Shown: positions 31,136 to 39,551 of the stretch, piece after piece
Numbering within the stretch: the stretch's first letter is position 1
Layout of the letters: every line of letters starts with the position of its first letter
NCBI RefSeq assembly: GCF_003569785.1
Contig: NZ_KZ983987.1
Span: forward strand, 205,852-269,851
From: Leucobacter sp. wl10
GTDB taxonomy: Bacteria > Actinomycetota > Actinomycetes > Actinomycetales > Microbacteriaceae
Length of the DNA: 64,000 nt
Direction of reading: 5' to 3'
Program-made: the position numbers and the translations under genes
Notes under the pieces: generated by a model
The model's database searches: none
What the model was told of the DNA's origin: nothing
What the model saw: the letters and a program-made list of their open reading frames with translations, nothing else

Positions 31136-31582
31136 TCAGGGGATCGTGATGACGACGGTCGGGGATGCGGACGGATACCCCGGGGACGTCGCGGTGACCG
31201 TGACGGCAGCCGACGCCTGGGTCGGGCCGACGCAGGAGAAATAGATGACGTTGTTGCTCGAGCCTGCCGGCAGGTCCCGGGTCAGGTAGCCCCCGTCCGC
31301 CGTCCAATCGGCGGTCCACGACCCGGGGGTGACGCTCGCTACTCGGATGCCGGCGCCGAACTGGGTGGGGATGAACACGGTCATGCGCAGGACTGCTGCG
31401 GTCGGGTTGTTCGCGGTGAAGATCATGTCGGCAGTACCGGTGCTGTACCGGTACGCCTGCAGGTCTACGTCCAGACCGAGCGTCGAGGCGGCACTCATCG
31501 GAGTCGCGACGGCGAGCGCGACCACCGGCGCTGACCACGCCGCGGTCTTCAGCACAGCCCGACGCCCGATCTCTTCCCCCAC
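31136..31582 (-). CDS. small Tat-exported protein of unknown function
   Basis: About 148 residues from GTG 31582; an in-frame TTG at 31609 is possible. The N-terminus EEIGRRAVLKTAAWSAPVVALA is a Tat-type signal (twin Arg, hydrophobic core, cleavage near PMSAAS). The mature part is Thr/Ser/Val-rich with beta-strand alternation and a single Cys, like a small Ig-like domain. I recognise no family. GC content is a little below its neighbours. Confidence 0.72.
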   Translation of the reverse strand: MGEEIGRRAVLKTAAWSAPVVALAVATPMSAASTLGLDVDLQAYRYSTGTADMIFTANNPTAAVLRMTVFIPTQFGAGIRVASVTPGSWTADWTADGGYLTRDLPAGSSNNVIYFSCVGPTQASAAVTVTATSPGYPSASPTVVITIP

Positions 31583-31731
31583 GAGGCCATATTGTGTCAG
31601 CGGTGGCAAACCCTGTCAACGCCGAAATCACCCGGTGGATCGCGTCAGTACGCCCCCGGATGTCGGCGGCGAGCACGGCGCGATTGCGTGCGTCGACGCG
31701 CAGCCGTGAGGGCCTGATCGCGTGTTCCGAG

Positions 31732-31805
31732 TCCCCCCACTGGGATTCGAACCCAGACTGTGCCGATTTTAAGTCGGCTGCCTCTGCCGGTTGGGCTATG
31801 GGGGG
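31732..31805 (-). tRNA. tRNA-Leu (anticodon UAA)
   Basis: 74 nt. The acceptor stem CCCCCCA/TGGGGGG, D arm (GCC...GGC), anticodon stem GCCGA/TCGGC with loop CTTAAAA giving UAA, and T arm CTGGG-TTCGAAT-CCCAG are all complete; the discriminator is A and CCA is not encoded. The variable region is only ACAGT, so this is a class I fold, whereas leucine tRNAs usually carry a long variable arm. Confidence 0.92.
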
Positions 31806-31882
31806 CAACGTCTATCCTCCCACGGCCGCCGCCCCGAGGCCGTTGCGAAAGCCACTCCTCGAGTGCCCGGTAGGCTGGGAGG

Positions 31883-32032
31883 GTGGGATTCGCCAAGTTC
31901 GTGCTCGTCGCGCTGATCGTCGTCGTGGTGCTGCTCACCGTGTACCTGCGGGTGCGTGCGTGGCGCGCGCGTCGCGCCGCGGAGCGAGCGGCTTGGGAGG
32001 CGGAGATCGAGCGGGATCTGCGCGACGGGTGA
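31883..32032 (+). CDS. 49-residue single-pass membrane protein
   Basis: From GTG 31883 the frame encodes one hydrophobic helix (about 5-22; FVLVALIVVVVLLTVYL) followed by an Arg/Ala/Glu-rich tail (RAWRARRAAERAAWEAE). The TAGGCT box at 31871-31876 ends 6 nt before the GTG, which is the leaderless pattern found at several other genes here. Function unknown. Confidence 0.6.
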   Translation: MGFAKFVLVALIVVVVLLTVYLRVRAWRARRAAERAAWEAEIERDLRDG

Positions 32033-32169
32033 CGACGAGCGCAGACGAGCGCGCGGGTGCTGCGAGGAGCACCCGGCGGCATGCGTCTCGCCGGCGCCGC
32101 CCTCGGGACTGCGCCGGACGCGGCAGCGAAGCACAGGGCTTTCCTGGGCGAAACGGATAGGATGCGCCC

Positions 32170-32739
32170 ATGACTGGTGGATTGATTGCCGCGCTCATCG
32201 CGGCCGGTGTTCTCGTCCTGCTGATCGGGTACGTCTGGATCACTTACAACTCCCTCGTCACGCTGCGCGTGCGCGTCGATGAGGCATGGAGCGACATCAC
32301 CGTGCAGTTGAAGCGCCGGGCCGACCTCATTCCAGCGCTCATCGAGACGGTCAAGGGCTACGCCGCCCACGAGAGGGGCGTCTTCGAGGCGGTGACGAAG
32401 GCGCGCGCGGAGACCATCTCCGCCGAGGGCCCCGCCGAAGCGTCGGTCGCCGAGAACCACATGCAACAGGCGCTCAAGAGCATCTTCGCGGTCGCCGAGG
32501 CGTATCCCCAGCTGCAGGCGAGTCAGAACTTCCTGCAGCTGCAGAGCGAGCTGGTCGACACGGAGAACAAGATCCAGGCCGCCCGGCGCTTCTACAACGG
32601 CGGTGTGCGCGAGTACAACACCAAGATCCAGGTGTTCCCGAACACCGTCTTCGTGCGTGCGATGGGCTTCACCGAGCGCGAGTTCTTCGAGGTGGACGAC
32701 GTCGCCTCGATCTCGGAGCCGCCGCGCATCCAGTTCTAG
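32170..32739 (+). CDS. lemA: LemA family protein
   Basis: 189 residues. An N-terminal membrane helix (about 3-23) is followed by the LemA helical domain with YNSLVTLRVRVDEAWSDI, LKRRADLIPALIETVKGYA, YPQLQASQNFLQLQ, ARRFYNGGVREYNTKI and FPNTVFVRAMGF. TAGGAT at 32158-32163 is 6 nt from the ATG, so the mRNA is probably leaderless. It lies 12 bp before the HtpX-like protease; the lemA-htpX pair is widespread and implies a shared membrane-protein quality role. Confidence 0.94.
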   Translation: MTGGLIAALIAAGVLVLLIGYVWITYNSLVTLRVRVDEAWSDITVQLKRRADLIPALIETVKGYAAHERGVFEAVTKARAETISAEGPAEASVAENHMQQALKSIFAVAEAYPQLQASQNFLQLQSELVDTENKIQAARRFYNGGVREYNTKIQVFPNTVFVRAMGFTEREFFEVDDVASISEPPRIQF

Positions 32740-32751
32740 TCGGGGCGGGCC

Positions 32752-33624
32752 GTGTACAGCGCCATACGCCGCAACAAGGTCAACAGCTTCCTCATCATCC
32801 TGCTGTTCGTCGCCGTCGTGGGCGGGCTGGGTTGGCTCGCGTCGTACATCTACGACTCGACGGGCGTCGTCATCGCGGTGGTGGCCTTCGCCGTCGCGTA
32901 CGCCGCGTTCCAGTACTTCGCGGCCGGGCGGCAGGCCATCTCGATGAGCGGGGCGAAGCGCATCACCGAGGCCGACAACCCGCGCCTCTACCGCATCGTC
33001 GAGAACCTGTCGATCACCACCGGCACCCCCATGCCGGAGGTGTACGTGGTGAGCGATCCGGCGCCGAACGCCTTCGCGACGGGGCGGGATCCCGAGCACG
33101 CGATGGTCGCGGCCACCACGGGCTTGCTCGAGATCATGACCGACTCGGAGCTCGAGGGCGTCATGGCGCACGAGCTGGGTCACGTGCGCAACTACGATAT
33201 CCGCGTTTCGATGATCGTCTACGGTCTCGTGGTCGCCGTCGGCATGATCTCCGATGTGCTCGTGCGCATGGCCTTCTTCGGCCGCAGCAACAACAACGGC
33301 AACCCGGTGATGCTGATCTTCGGGCTCGTTGCGATGATCGTCGCCCCGCTCATCGCCACGATCGTGCAGCTCGCCGTCTCCCGGCAGCGGGAGTACCTCG
33401 CCGATGCGACCGGCGTGCTCACGACCCGCCACCCGGAGGCCCTCGCGAGCGCGCTGCACAAGCTCTCCGAGCACGGCCGGCCGCTGCAGAAGCAGCAGTC
33501 GAGCATGGCGCACCTGTGGATCGCCGACCCGCTCAAACCGGGCGTCGTGCAGCGGCTCTTCGCCACGCACCCGCCGATCCCGGATCGCATCCGGAGGCTG
33601 CTCGACATGGGCGGCAAGTTCTAG
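32752..33624 (+). CDS. htpX: M48 family metalloprotease, HtpX-like
   Basis: 290 residues, GTG start. There are two membrane segments near the N-terminus (about 10-55) and one pair in the middle (about 158-205), with the zinc motif HELGHVRNYD between them and the third ligand region SRQREYLADATG. It degrades misfolded membrane proteins in known members. Probably co-transcribed with lemA. Confidence 0.93.
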   Translation: MYSAIRRNKVNSFLIILLFVAVVGGLGWLASYIYDSTGVVIAVVAFAVAYAAFQYFAAGRQAISMSGAKRITEADNPRLYRIVENLSITTGTPMPEVYVVSDPAPNAFATGRDPEHAMVAATTGLLEIMTDSELEGVMAHELGHVRNYDIRVSMIVYGLVVAVGMISDVLVRMAFFGRSNNNGNPVMLIFGLVAMIVAPLIATIVQLAVSRQREYLADATGVLTTRHPEALASALHKLSEHGRPLQKQQSSMAHLWIADPLKPGVVQRLFATHPPIPDRIRRLLDMGGKF

Positions 33625-33761
33625 GCTCCGGCTCGGTCGGGCGGGCGAAGCCCGTCGGGACCGGTGCGACCGGATCGGCCTCGGCGCTGCGCCCTCTGCG
33701 CGGGGGTTCTGCGCGGGGGTAGGGTAGACGGGGATGCCAAGCCGAGGAGGTCGCCCGCTCC

Positions 33762-35204
33762 GTGTCGAACATGTTCCGCTCGCTCGCCGTACGCAACTAC
33801 CGCATCTGGTTCGTCGGCGCGCTCGTCTCGAACATCGGCGCGTGGATGCAGGCGACCACTCAGAACTGGGTGGTGCTCACCGAGCTCACCGACAACAACG
33901 CTTCGGCGGTCGGCATCACCATGGCGCTGCAGTTCGGCCCGCAGCTGCTGCTCGTGCCGTTCAGCGGAGCGGTGGCGGATCGCTTCGACCGGCGGCGCGT
34001 GCTGCTCGTCACGCAGTCGCTGCTGATGCTGCTCGCGGTGGGTCTGGGCGTGCTGCTCGTCACCGGGCAGGCGCACCTCTGGCATCTGTACGGCTTCGCG
34101 CTCGCGCTCGGCATCGTGAACGCCTTCGATACGACCTCGCGGCAGGCGTTCGTCTCCGACCTCGTCGGCACGAGTCAGCTCTCCAACGCGGTGGCGCTCA
34201 ACTCGGCCTCGTTCAACTCGGCGCGGCTCGTCGGCCCGGCGGTGGCGGGCGTGCTCATCGCGGTGGTCGGCTCGGGCTGGGTGTTCCTCATCAACGCGGC
34301 CTCGTTCCTCGCGGTGCTCGGCGCGCTGCTGCTCATCGACGCTCGCCCGGCGCCGGCGCCGGCCTCGTCTCGCCGCGAATCGCAGCTGCGTCAGCTCTCG
34401 GCGGGCTTCCGCTACGTGCGCCGGCGCCACGACCTGCTGGTGATCTTCGTGATCGTGTTCCTCGTCGGCGCGTTCAGCATGAACTTCCCGGTCATCTCGT
34501 CGACCATGGCGGTCGAGTTCGGGCGGGGGGCGAGCGACTACGGCCTGCTCTCGTCGATCCTCGCGGTCGGCTCGCTCGCGGGCGCCCTGCTCTCGGCGCG
34601 GCGTCCGGATGCCCGCATGCGCGTCATCATCATCGCCGTCGGCGGCGTCGGCGTCGTGAGTCTCGTGGCCGCCTTCATGCCGACCTTCTGGAGCTTCGCC
34701 GCGACGCTCGTGTTCTTCGGCCTCGCGATCTCGACGATGCTCACCACCGCCAACGGCTTCGTGCAGACCACGGCGGACCCGGCGGTGAGAGGGCGCGTGC
34801 TCGCGCTCTACATGGCCATCCTCATGGGAGGCACTCCGGTGGGCGCGCCGCTCGTGGGGGTGGCGGCCGACGCGCTCGGACCCAGGTCGACGCTCATCAT
34901 CAGCGCTGCGGCCGGCCTGCTCGCCTTCGGGGTCGGGATCGCCTGGTTGTTCACGGATCGGCGCCTGCGCTTCCACCGCGAGCGCGGACTGCACTTCGCC
35001 GTCACGCACGCGGGGCGGCCGGGGCTCGACGATGACCCGGGCAAGCAGACGGAGACGCTCACGGCGCCGATCTCGATCCTGCGACGCGGCGATGCGGCGC
35101 TCGGGGCGGGGGAGTCGGCGCCGATCGAGGGATCGAGCGCCTCGGCTACGGGCGCGATCCGGGTCGATGACGGAGAGGACCCGGAGCGGCCCCCCGCGAA
35201 GTGA
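33762..35204 (+). CDS. MFS transporter, EntS-like drug/siderophore exporter type
   Basis: 480 residues, GTG start with SD GAGGAGG. There are about 12 membrane segments in the first 400 residues, with the MFS loop motif GAVADRFDRRRVLL after helix 2. The family lead RNYRIWFVGALVSNIGAWMQ is that of the MFS_3 (EntS-like) exporters. The last 75 residues are a polar, disordered tail. TAGGGT near 33718 may be the -10 box. Substrate unknown. Confidence 0.88.
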   Translation: MSNMFRSLAVRNYRIWFVGALVSNIGAWMQATTQNWVVLTELTDNNASAVGITMALQFGPQLLLVPFSGAVADRFDRRRVLLVTQSLLMLLAVGLGVLLVTGQAHLWHLYGFALALGIVNAFDTTSRQAFVSDLVGTSQLSNAVALNSASFNSARLVGPAVAGVLIAVVGSGWVFLINAASFLAVLGALLLIDARPAPAPASSRRESQLRQLSAGFRYVRRRHDLLVIFVIVFLVGAFSMNFPVISSTMAVEFGRGASDYGLLSSILAVGSLAGALLSARRPDARMRVIIIAVGGVGVVSLVAAFMPTFWSFAATLVFFGLAISTMLTTANGFVQTTADPAVRGRVLALYMAILMGGTPVGAPLVGVAADALGPRSTLIISAAAGLLAFGVGIAWLFTDRRLRFHRERGLHFAVTHAGRPGLDDDPGKQTETLTAPISILRRGDAALGAGESAPIEGSSASATGAIRVDDGEDPERPPAK

Positions 35205-35301
35205 GCCGGGTGGCGGCGCTCGGGCGTCTCACGAAGGCGACCAGGAATCGCAACGGGCCGCCGGATGCGGCCTCGCGCTGTCGTGCTCGTTTGGGTCTGC
35301 G

Positions 35302-36783
35302 TCAGTCGAGGTCGAGCCAGATGGTCTTCAGCTGCGTGTACTGGTCGTGGGCGTGGGTCGAGTTGTCGCGGCCGCCGAAGCCCGACTGCTTGTAGCCGCC
35401 GAACGGGGTGGTGATGTCGCCCTCGCCGAAGCTGTTGACGGTGACGGTGCCGGCTCGCAGCATGCGTGCGCCGCGGAGGGCGCGTTTGCCGTTGGCGGAG
35501 AAGATCGAGGCCGCGAGGCCGTACTCGGTGTCGTTGGCGACCGCGATGGCCTCTTCGAAGGTGTCGACCGTGATCACGCTGAGGATCGGGCCGAAGATCT
35601 CCTCGGTCGCCAGACGGGAGCCGTGTGCGGTCTCGACGATCGTGGGTTCGACGAACCCCTCGGCCGGGATGCCGCCGCCCAGTATGACGGTCTCGTCGTT
35701 CGCGAGATCCAGGTAGCCGCCGACCTTCTCGAAGTGCGTCTCCGAGACCAGGGCCCCGACCCGCACGGCCGGGTCGAGCGGGTCTCCGACGCGCCACTGC
35801 GCGGCCGCGGCCTCGACGCGTTCGAGCAGGCGATCCCTGATGCCGCGCTGCACGATCAGGCGCGACGCGGCGGAGCAGTTCTCGCCCATGTTCCAGAAGG
35901 CCCCGTTGACGACGTGCTCGGCCACGGCGTCGAGATCCTCGGCGTCGTCGAGCACCACGCAGGGGTTCTTGCCGCCGAGCTCGAGCACGATGTCCTTGAT
36001 GTTGCTGTCGGCTGAGTAGTGCAGGAAGCGGCGCCCAGTCGCGGTCGAGCCGGTGAAGCTCACCATGTCGATGCCGGGGTGCAGCCCGATCGGCCGGCCG
36101 ACCTCGGATCCCGAGCCCGGTACGACGTTCAGCACGCCCGCCGGGATCCCGGCCTCCGCGGCCAGCTCTGCGACGCGCAGCGCGGTCAGCGTCGTCTCGC
36201 CGGCCGGCTTGAGCACCACCGAGCAGCCGGCGGCCAGGGCCGGTCCGATCTTCCAGGCGAGCATGAGCAGGGGGAAGTTCCAAGGCAGTACGAGGCCGAC
36301 GACGCCGACCGGCTCGCGCACGACCATCGCGATGTGGGAGTCGGAGGCGGGGGAGACCTGGTCGTAGATCTTGTCGATCAGTTCCGCGTGCCACCTGATG
36401 ACCGAGATCGTCTCGGGCACGTCGACGGTCTCGCAGTCGAGGATCGTCTTGCCGCTGTCGATGCTCTCCATGACCGCCAGTTCGCGCGCGTGCTCCTCCA
36501 GGAGCGACGCGAGCCGCAGCAGAGCGTCCTTGCGCTCGGCCGGGTGCAGCCGCGACCAGCGGCCGTCATCGAACGATGCGCGTGCGGCCGCGACCGCGAG
36601 GTCCACGTCCTCGGCCGCGCAGGCGGCGATCTCGGTCAGGGGCGCGCCCGTCGCGGGATTGACGGTGCCGAAGGTCCTCCCCGACAGCGCAGGCCGGAAG
36701 GCCCCGTCGATGAAGGCCTCTCCCGGCAGGGTCAGACCCGCAGCTATCTCACGGTACTCCTCCATGCTGAGCAGCTCACTCAT
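35302..36783 (-). CDS. aldehyde dehydrogenase, PuuC-like
   Basis: 493 residues. It oxidises an aldehyde to the acid with NAD(P). It has LPWNFPLLMLAWKIGPALAAG, FTGSTATGR, the catalytic Glu in LELGGKNP, the catalytic Cys in NMGENCSAASRL, and the C-terminal EEIFGPILSV. It is closest in appearance to gamma-glutamyl-aminobutyraldehyde or betaine aldehyde dehydrogenases. It is third in a minus-strand operon behind the amine oxidase, whose aldehyde product it could oxidise. Confidence 0.93.
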   Translation of the reverse strand: MSELLSMEEYREIAAGLTLPGEAFIDGAFRPALSGRTFGTVNPATGAPLTEIAACAAEDVDLAVAAARASFDDGRWSRLHPAERKDALLRLASLLEEHARELAVMESIDSGKTILDCETVDVPETISVIRWHAELIDKIYDQVSPASDSHIAMVVREPVGVVGLVLPWNFPLLMLAWKIGPALAAGCSVVLKPAGETTLTALRVAELAAEAGIPAGVLNVVPGSGSEVGRPIGLHPGIDMVSFTGSTATGRRFLHYSADSNIKDIVLELGGKNPCVVLDDAEDLDAVAEHVVNGAFWNMGENCSAASRLIVQRGIRDRLLERVEAAAAQWRVGDPLDPAVRVGALVSETHFEKVGGYLDLANDETVILGGGIPAEGFVEPTIVETAHGSRLATEEIFGPILSVITVDTFEEAIAVANDTEYGLAASIFSANGKRALRGARMLRAGTVTVNSFGEGDITTPFGGYKQSGFGGRDNSTHAHDQYTQLKTIWLDLD

Positions 36784-36806
36784 GGTCTGCGTCTCCTCTC
36801 CGGTGG

Positions 36807-37694
36807 TCAGTTCGCCTGGAACGGTGCGAGCGCGGCCTCGATGCGGTTCCGCACCTCCGCCGTGGCGGGGGCGAGTGGCGCGCGCGGGAGGCCGACGGGC
36901 AGGCCCCGCAATTCGAGCCCGGCCTTGACGGCCTGGATGAAGGGAGCCGATAGCATGGCGTCGATGACCGGGTAGAGCCGTCGCCACTCGTCGAGCGCGC
37001 CGTCGAGATCGCCGGCTCGGATCTTGCCCGCGACGGCGACGATCTCCTCCGGCACGACGTTGGCCGCTCCCGCCATGACGCCCGCGGCGCCCTCGGCCAG
37101 CGCGCCGAAGAGGTAGCTGTCCCAGCCGATGAAGGTGCCGATCTCGTCGCCGTGGTGGTGGATCAGCTGGAGCGCCTGCTCCCAGTCGGCCGACGAATCC
37201 TTGACGTATCTGACGTGCGGTATCTCGGCGGCGAGGGAGGCGATGGTGTCCGGATCGAGGTTGACCCCGGTAGCGGCGGGGATGTTGTAGAGCATGATGG
37301 GGATCTCGACCGCCGCCGCGACGTCCTTGATGTAGCTCACCGTCTCCTCGAGGCTCAGCGGCTCGTAGTAGGGCGTGACGAGCATCAGCACGTCGGCGCC
37401 GCCCGCCTGCGCGGCGCGGGAGAGGCTGATCGCGGCTCTCGTGGTCGTGGCGCCGGTCTGGGCGATCACCGGAACGCGGCCGGCGGTGTGCTCGATCACG
37501 GTGTCCACGAGCAGCCGGCGCTCGTCCGAGTCGAGGGCCGAGAACTCGCCGGTGGAGCCTCCGGCGACGACGCCGTCGACCCCGGCGTCGACGGACCGGT
37601 CGACGACCTTGCGCAGCAGGCGGAGGTCGAGGTTCTCGTCGGCGTCGAACGGGGTGGCCAGGGCGGTGAGCACACCGCTGAGGTTCTGTGTCAT
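36807..37694 (-). CDS. DapA/N-acetylneuraminate lyase family aldolase or dehydratase
   Basis: 295 residues, class I aldolase TIM barrel. It has GVDGVVAGGSTGEFSAL, the catalytic Tyr in MLYNIPAATGVNL and the Schiff-base Lys in VRYVKDSSADW. The context, between an amine oxidase and an aldehyde dehydrogenase and far from lysine genes, argues for a catabolic member rather than the lysine-synthesis enzyme. It lies 23 bp upstream of the aldehyde dehydrogenase start, in one operon. Confidence 0.9.
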   Translation of the reverse strand: MTQNLSGVLTALATPFDADENLDLRLLRKVVDRSVDAGVDGVVAGGSTGEFSALDSDERRLLVDTVIEHTAGRVPVIAQTGATTTRAAISLSRAAQAGGADVLMLVTPYYEPLSLEETVSYIKDVAAAVEIPIMLYNIPAATGVNLDPDTIASLAAEIPHVRYVKDSSADWEQALQLIHHHGDEIGTFIGWDSYLFGALAEGAAGVMAGAANVVPEEIVAVAGKIRAGDLDGALDEWRRLYPVIDAMLSAPFIQAVKAGLELRGLPVGLPRAPLAPATAEVRNRIEAALAPFQAN

Positions 37695-37736
37695 GGGGTG
37701 TCCTGTTCGGTTGCTGGTGGATGGAGCGGTCGGGGT

Positions 37737-39101
37737 TCAGAGCAGTGCGCGCGACTGGCGCTCGGATGCGAGGGCGCTCATCGCGCGCTGGGCGGCGGTG
37801 AAGCCGGAGGAGATCGCGGTCTCCGTGTAGAGGGTGCCGAGGAAGTCGCCAGCCAGGAAGATCCGGTCGGTCGGGCGGGTGAGCGCGGGCTGCAGCTTTC
37901 TGCGTCCGGGGAAGCAGTAGGGGGAGCCGAACTCGAACTTCTCGATGCGCGCCTCGGTTACGAGCCCGCGGAAACCGGGGAAGATCTCGTCGAGGTCCCT
38001 GAGATGGATGTCGATGATCTCGTCCTCGGGAAGGTCGAACAGTCTGCGCCCGAGGCTCGCGGGCGAGAAGGTCATCATGCTGCCTCCGCGGCGGCGGGCG
38101 GAGGAGGCCCCGTGCACGAGATTGCCCTGGTTGAGGGCGACGGTGAAGGAGCGGTTGGGCGTCGCGATGCCGTAGATGCGGTCGTAGGGCATCGGGTCCT
38201 CCTCGTCGGTGAGGAATGCGCCCGCGACGTGGGGGCCGTACTCGATCCTGGAGAGCGCATCGCGCAGCTCCTCCGGCAGATCGACCGCGATGCGGCGGGT
38301 GATCGGCGCGGGCGTCGCGATCACGGCCGTGCGCGCGGCGACCTCGTGCGCGCTGCCGTGCTGCGTGTAGCGGACCACCACGTGATCGGCGTGCGAGACG
38401 ACCTCCTCGACCCGCGCGCCGAGGTCGACGCGCTCCCGCACCGTCTGGGCGATGCCCTCGGTCATCGTCGAGGCTCCTCCGACGATCGCGTTGCCGAGCC
38501 CCTGTCCGATGTCCCAGATGAGGCTGAAGTAGCCGATGCCGGCGCCGGCGGCGATCTGATCGGGGTCAGCGGTCGAGCGCATGACGACGGGAAAGTAGAA
38601 GTCTTTCGCCGCCTTCGGGATGTCGCCCATGTACTCTGCGAAGGTGCGGTCGTTCTCGAAGTCGAAGATGCGCTGCTGCCTGTCCTCGGGCGACTCGCCG
38701 GAGCGCGTGCGCACGGCCGCCGCGTAGCGGAGCACGTCGACGCTGAGCCTGGTGCCGGCCCTGAGGATCGCGAACCGATCCGACGCGCTCATCGGGATCC
38801 GGAGCGGGTAGGCCTGGATCGGCCCGCTCGTCAAGAACTTTCCGTTCATGGCCATGCCCTGGAGTGAACCGGGGATGCGCATCGCGCGGGTGCCGGTCTC
38901 GGAGAGGAGCTGCTGGGTGGAGCTGCCCTCGCCCGCGTACATGTGCCCGCCCCAGTTGAGCACGTAGGGGCCGCGCGTCTCGCTGTGGACCCGCCCGCCC
39001 ACGCGTCCGGCGGCCTCGAGCACCTGGATGTCCCAGTGCCGGAGCCGCCAGGCGGCGGAGAGGCCCGCGAGGCCCCCACCGATGATGATGGTGTCCTTCA
39101 T
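37737..39101 (-). CDS. FAD-dependent amine oxidase-like oxidoreductase
   Basis: 454 residues. The FAD fold starts at residue 5 (IIIGGGLAGLSAAWRL), with the ribose-binding Glu, then the GGRVHSETRG motif, and the second flavin motif near the C-terminus (RIFLAGDFLGTLYTETAISSG). It belongs to the monoamine oxidase/protoporphyrinogen oxidase superfamily; the substrate is unknown, although the following aldehyde dehydrogenase suggests an amine. The start at 39101 has SD AAAGGCGG. It is the first gene of the operon. Confidence 0.88.
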   Translation of the reverse strand: MKDTIIIGGGLAGLSAAWRLRHWDIQVLEAAGRVGGRVHSETRGPYVLNWGGHMYAGEGSSTQQLLSETGTRAMRIPGSLQGMAMNGKFLTSGPIQAYPLRIPMSASDRFAILRAGTRLSVDVLRYAAAVRTRSGESPEDRQQRIFDFENDRTFAEYMGDIPKAAKDFYFPVVMRSTADPDQIAAGAGIGYFSLIWDIGQGLGNAIVGGASTMTEGIAQTVRERVDLGARVEEVVSHADHVVVRYTQHGSAHEVAARTAVIATPAPITRRIAVDLPEELRDALSRIEYGPHVAGAFLTDEEDPMPYDRIYGIATPNRSFTVALNQGNLVHGASSARRRGGSMMTFSPASLGRRLFDLPEDEIIDIHLRDLDEIFPGFRGLVTEARIEKFEFGSPYCFPGRRKLQPALTRPTDRIFLAGDFLGTLYTETAISSGFTAAQRAMSALASERQSRALL

Positions 39102-39189
39102 TGGACCGCCTTTCGAGTGGAGCGCGGGCGAGGATGGCTGCGACGACGCCCGGATGCGATGTCGATCCGGGATACTCTGGCGCACGAAG

Positions 39190-39204
39190 ATGATCAAGGA
39201 TCAT
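39190..39204. promoter_or_regulatory. GntR-type operator, copy 1, over the amine oxidase promoter
   Basis: ATGATC-AAG-GATCAT is a perfect 6-bp-arm palindrome. On the minus strand it contains TTGATC, spaced 17 nt from TATCCC, a plausible promoter of the amine oxidase operon; a bound repressor would cover the -35 box. Confidence 0.65.
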
Positions 39205-39326
39205 CTATTGGCTTCAATGATGTGGTTTTCCGGGGAGTGTGTCAAGCGAGCCAGCAGGGTGCTGCTGAAGCCCGTGATGTTCGCCAGTACGGCGAGTCGC
39301 TCGACGCCGCATTCGCGCCGCTGGGG

Positions 39327-39355
39327 TTGACAGGCGTGCGGACGTACCCGATGAT
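39327..39355 (+). promoter_or_regulatory. promoter of the MFS permease
   Basis: TTGACA (39327-39332), a 17-nt spacer and GATGAT (39350-39355), 4 of 6 to consensus. The expected start of transcription is about 39362, directly before operator copy 2. The rest of the 39102-39551 gap holds no credible gene. Confidence 0.55.
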
Positions 39356-39364
39356 TGGTCGCGG

Positions 39365-39379
39365 ATGATCAAAGATCAT
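39365..39379. promoter_or_regulatory. GntR-type operator, copy 2, at the permease transcription start
   Basis: ATGATC-AAA-GATCAT has the same arms and spacing as the copy at 39190, 175 bp away. Its place just after the predicted start of transcription is typical for repression. The GntR gene at 41100 is the likely source of the binding protein. Confidence 0.65.
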
Positions 39380-39551
39380 TCATGTAGTCGATTGACGGAC
39401 GCGATGAGGTGGCTGTTCCGCCTCGACTGTTTCTCTTTTGGCCGCAGGCCCACCCCCGCCGGGGCGCGGGCTGAGCACCCATATTTCGATCAACAATGCG
39501 CGATGAGGCGCTCGGGACTCGTGCGGGCCGTTGCGCAGGAAGGGCAGCACC

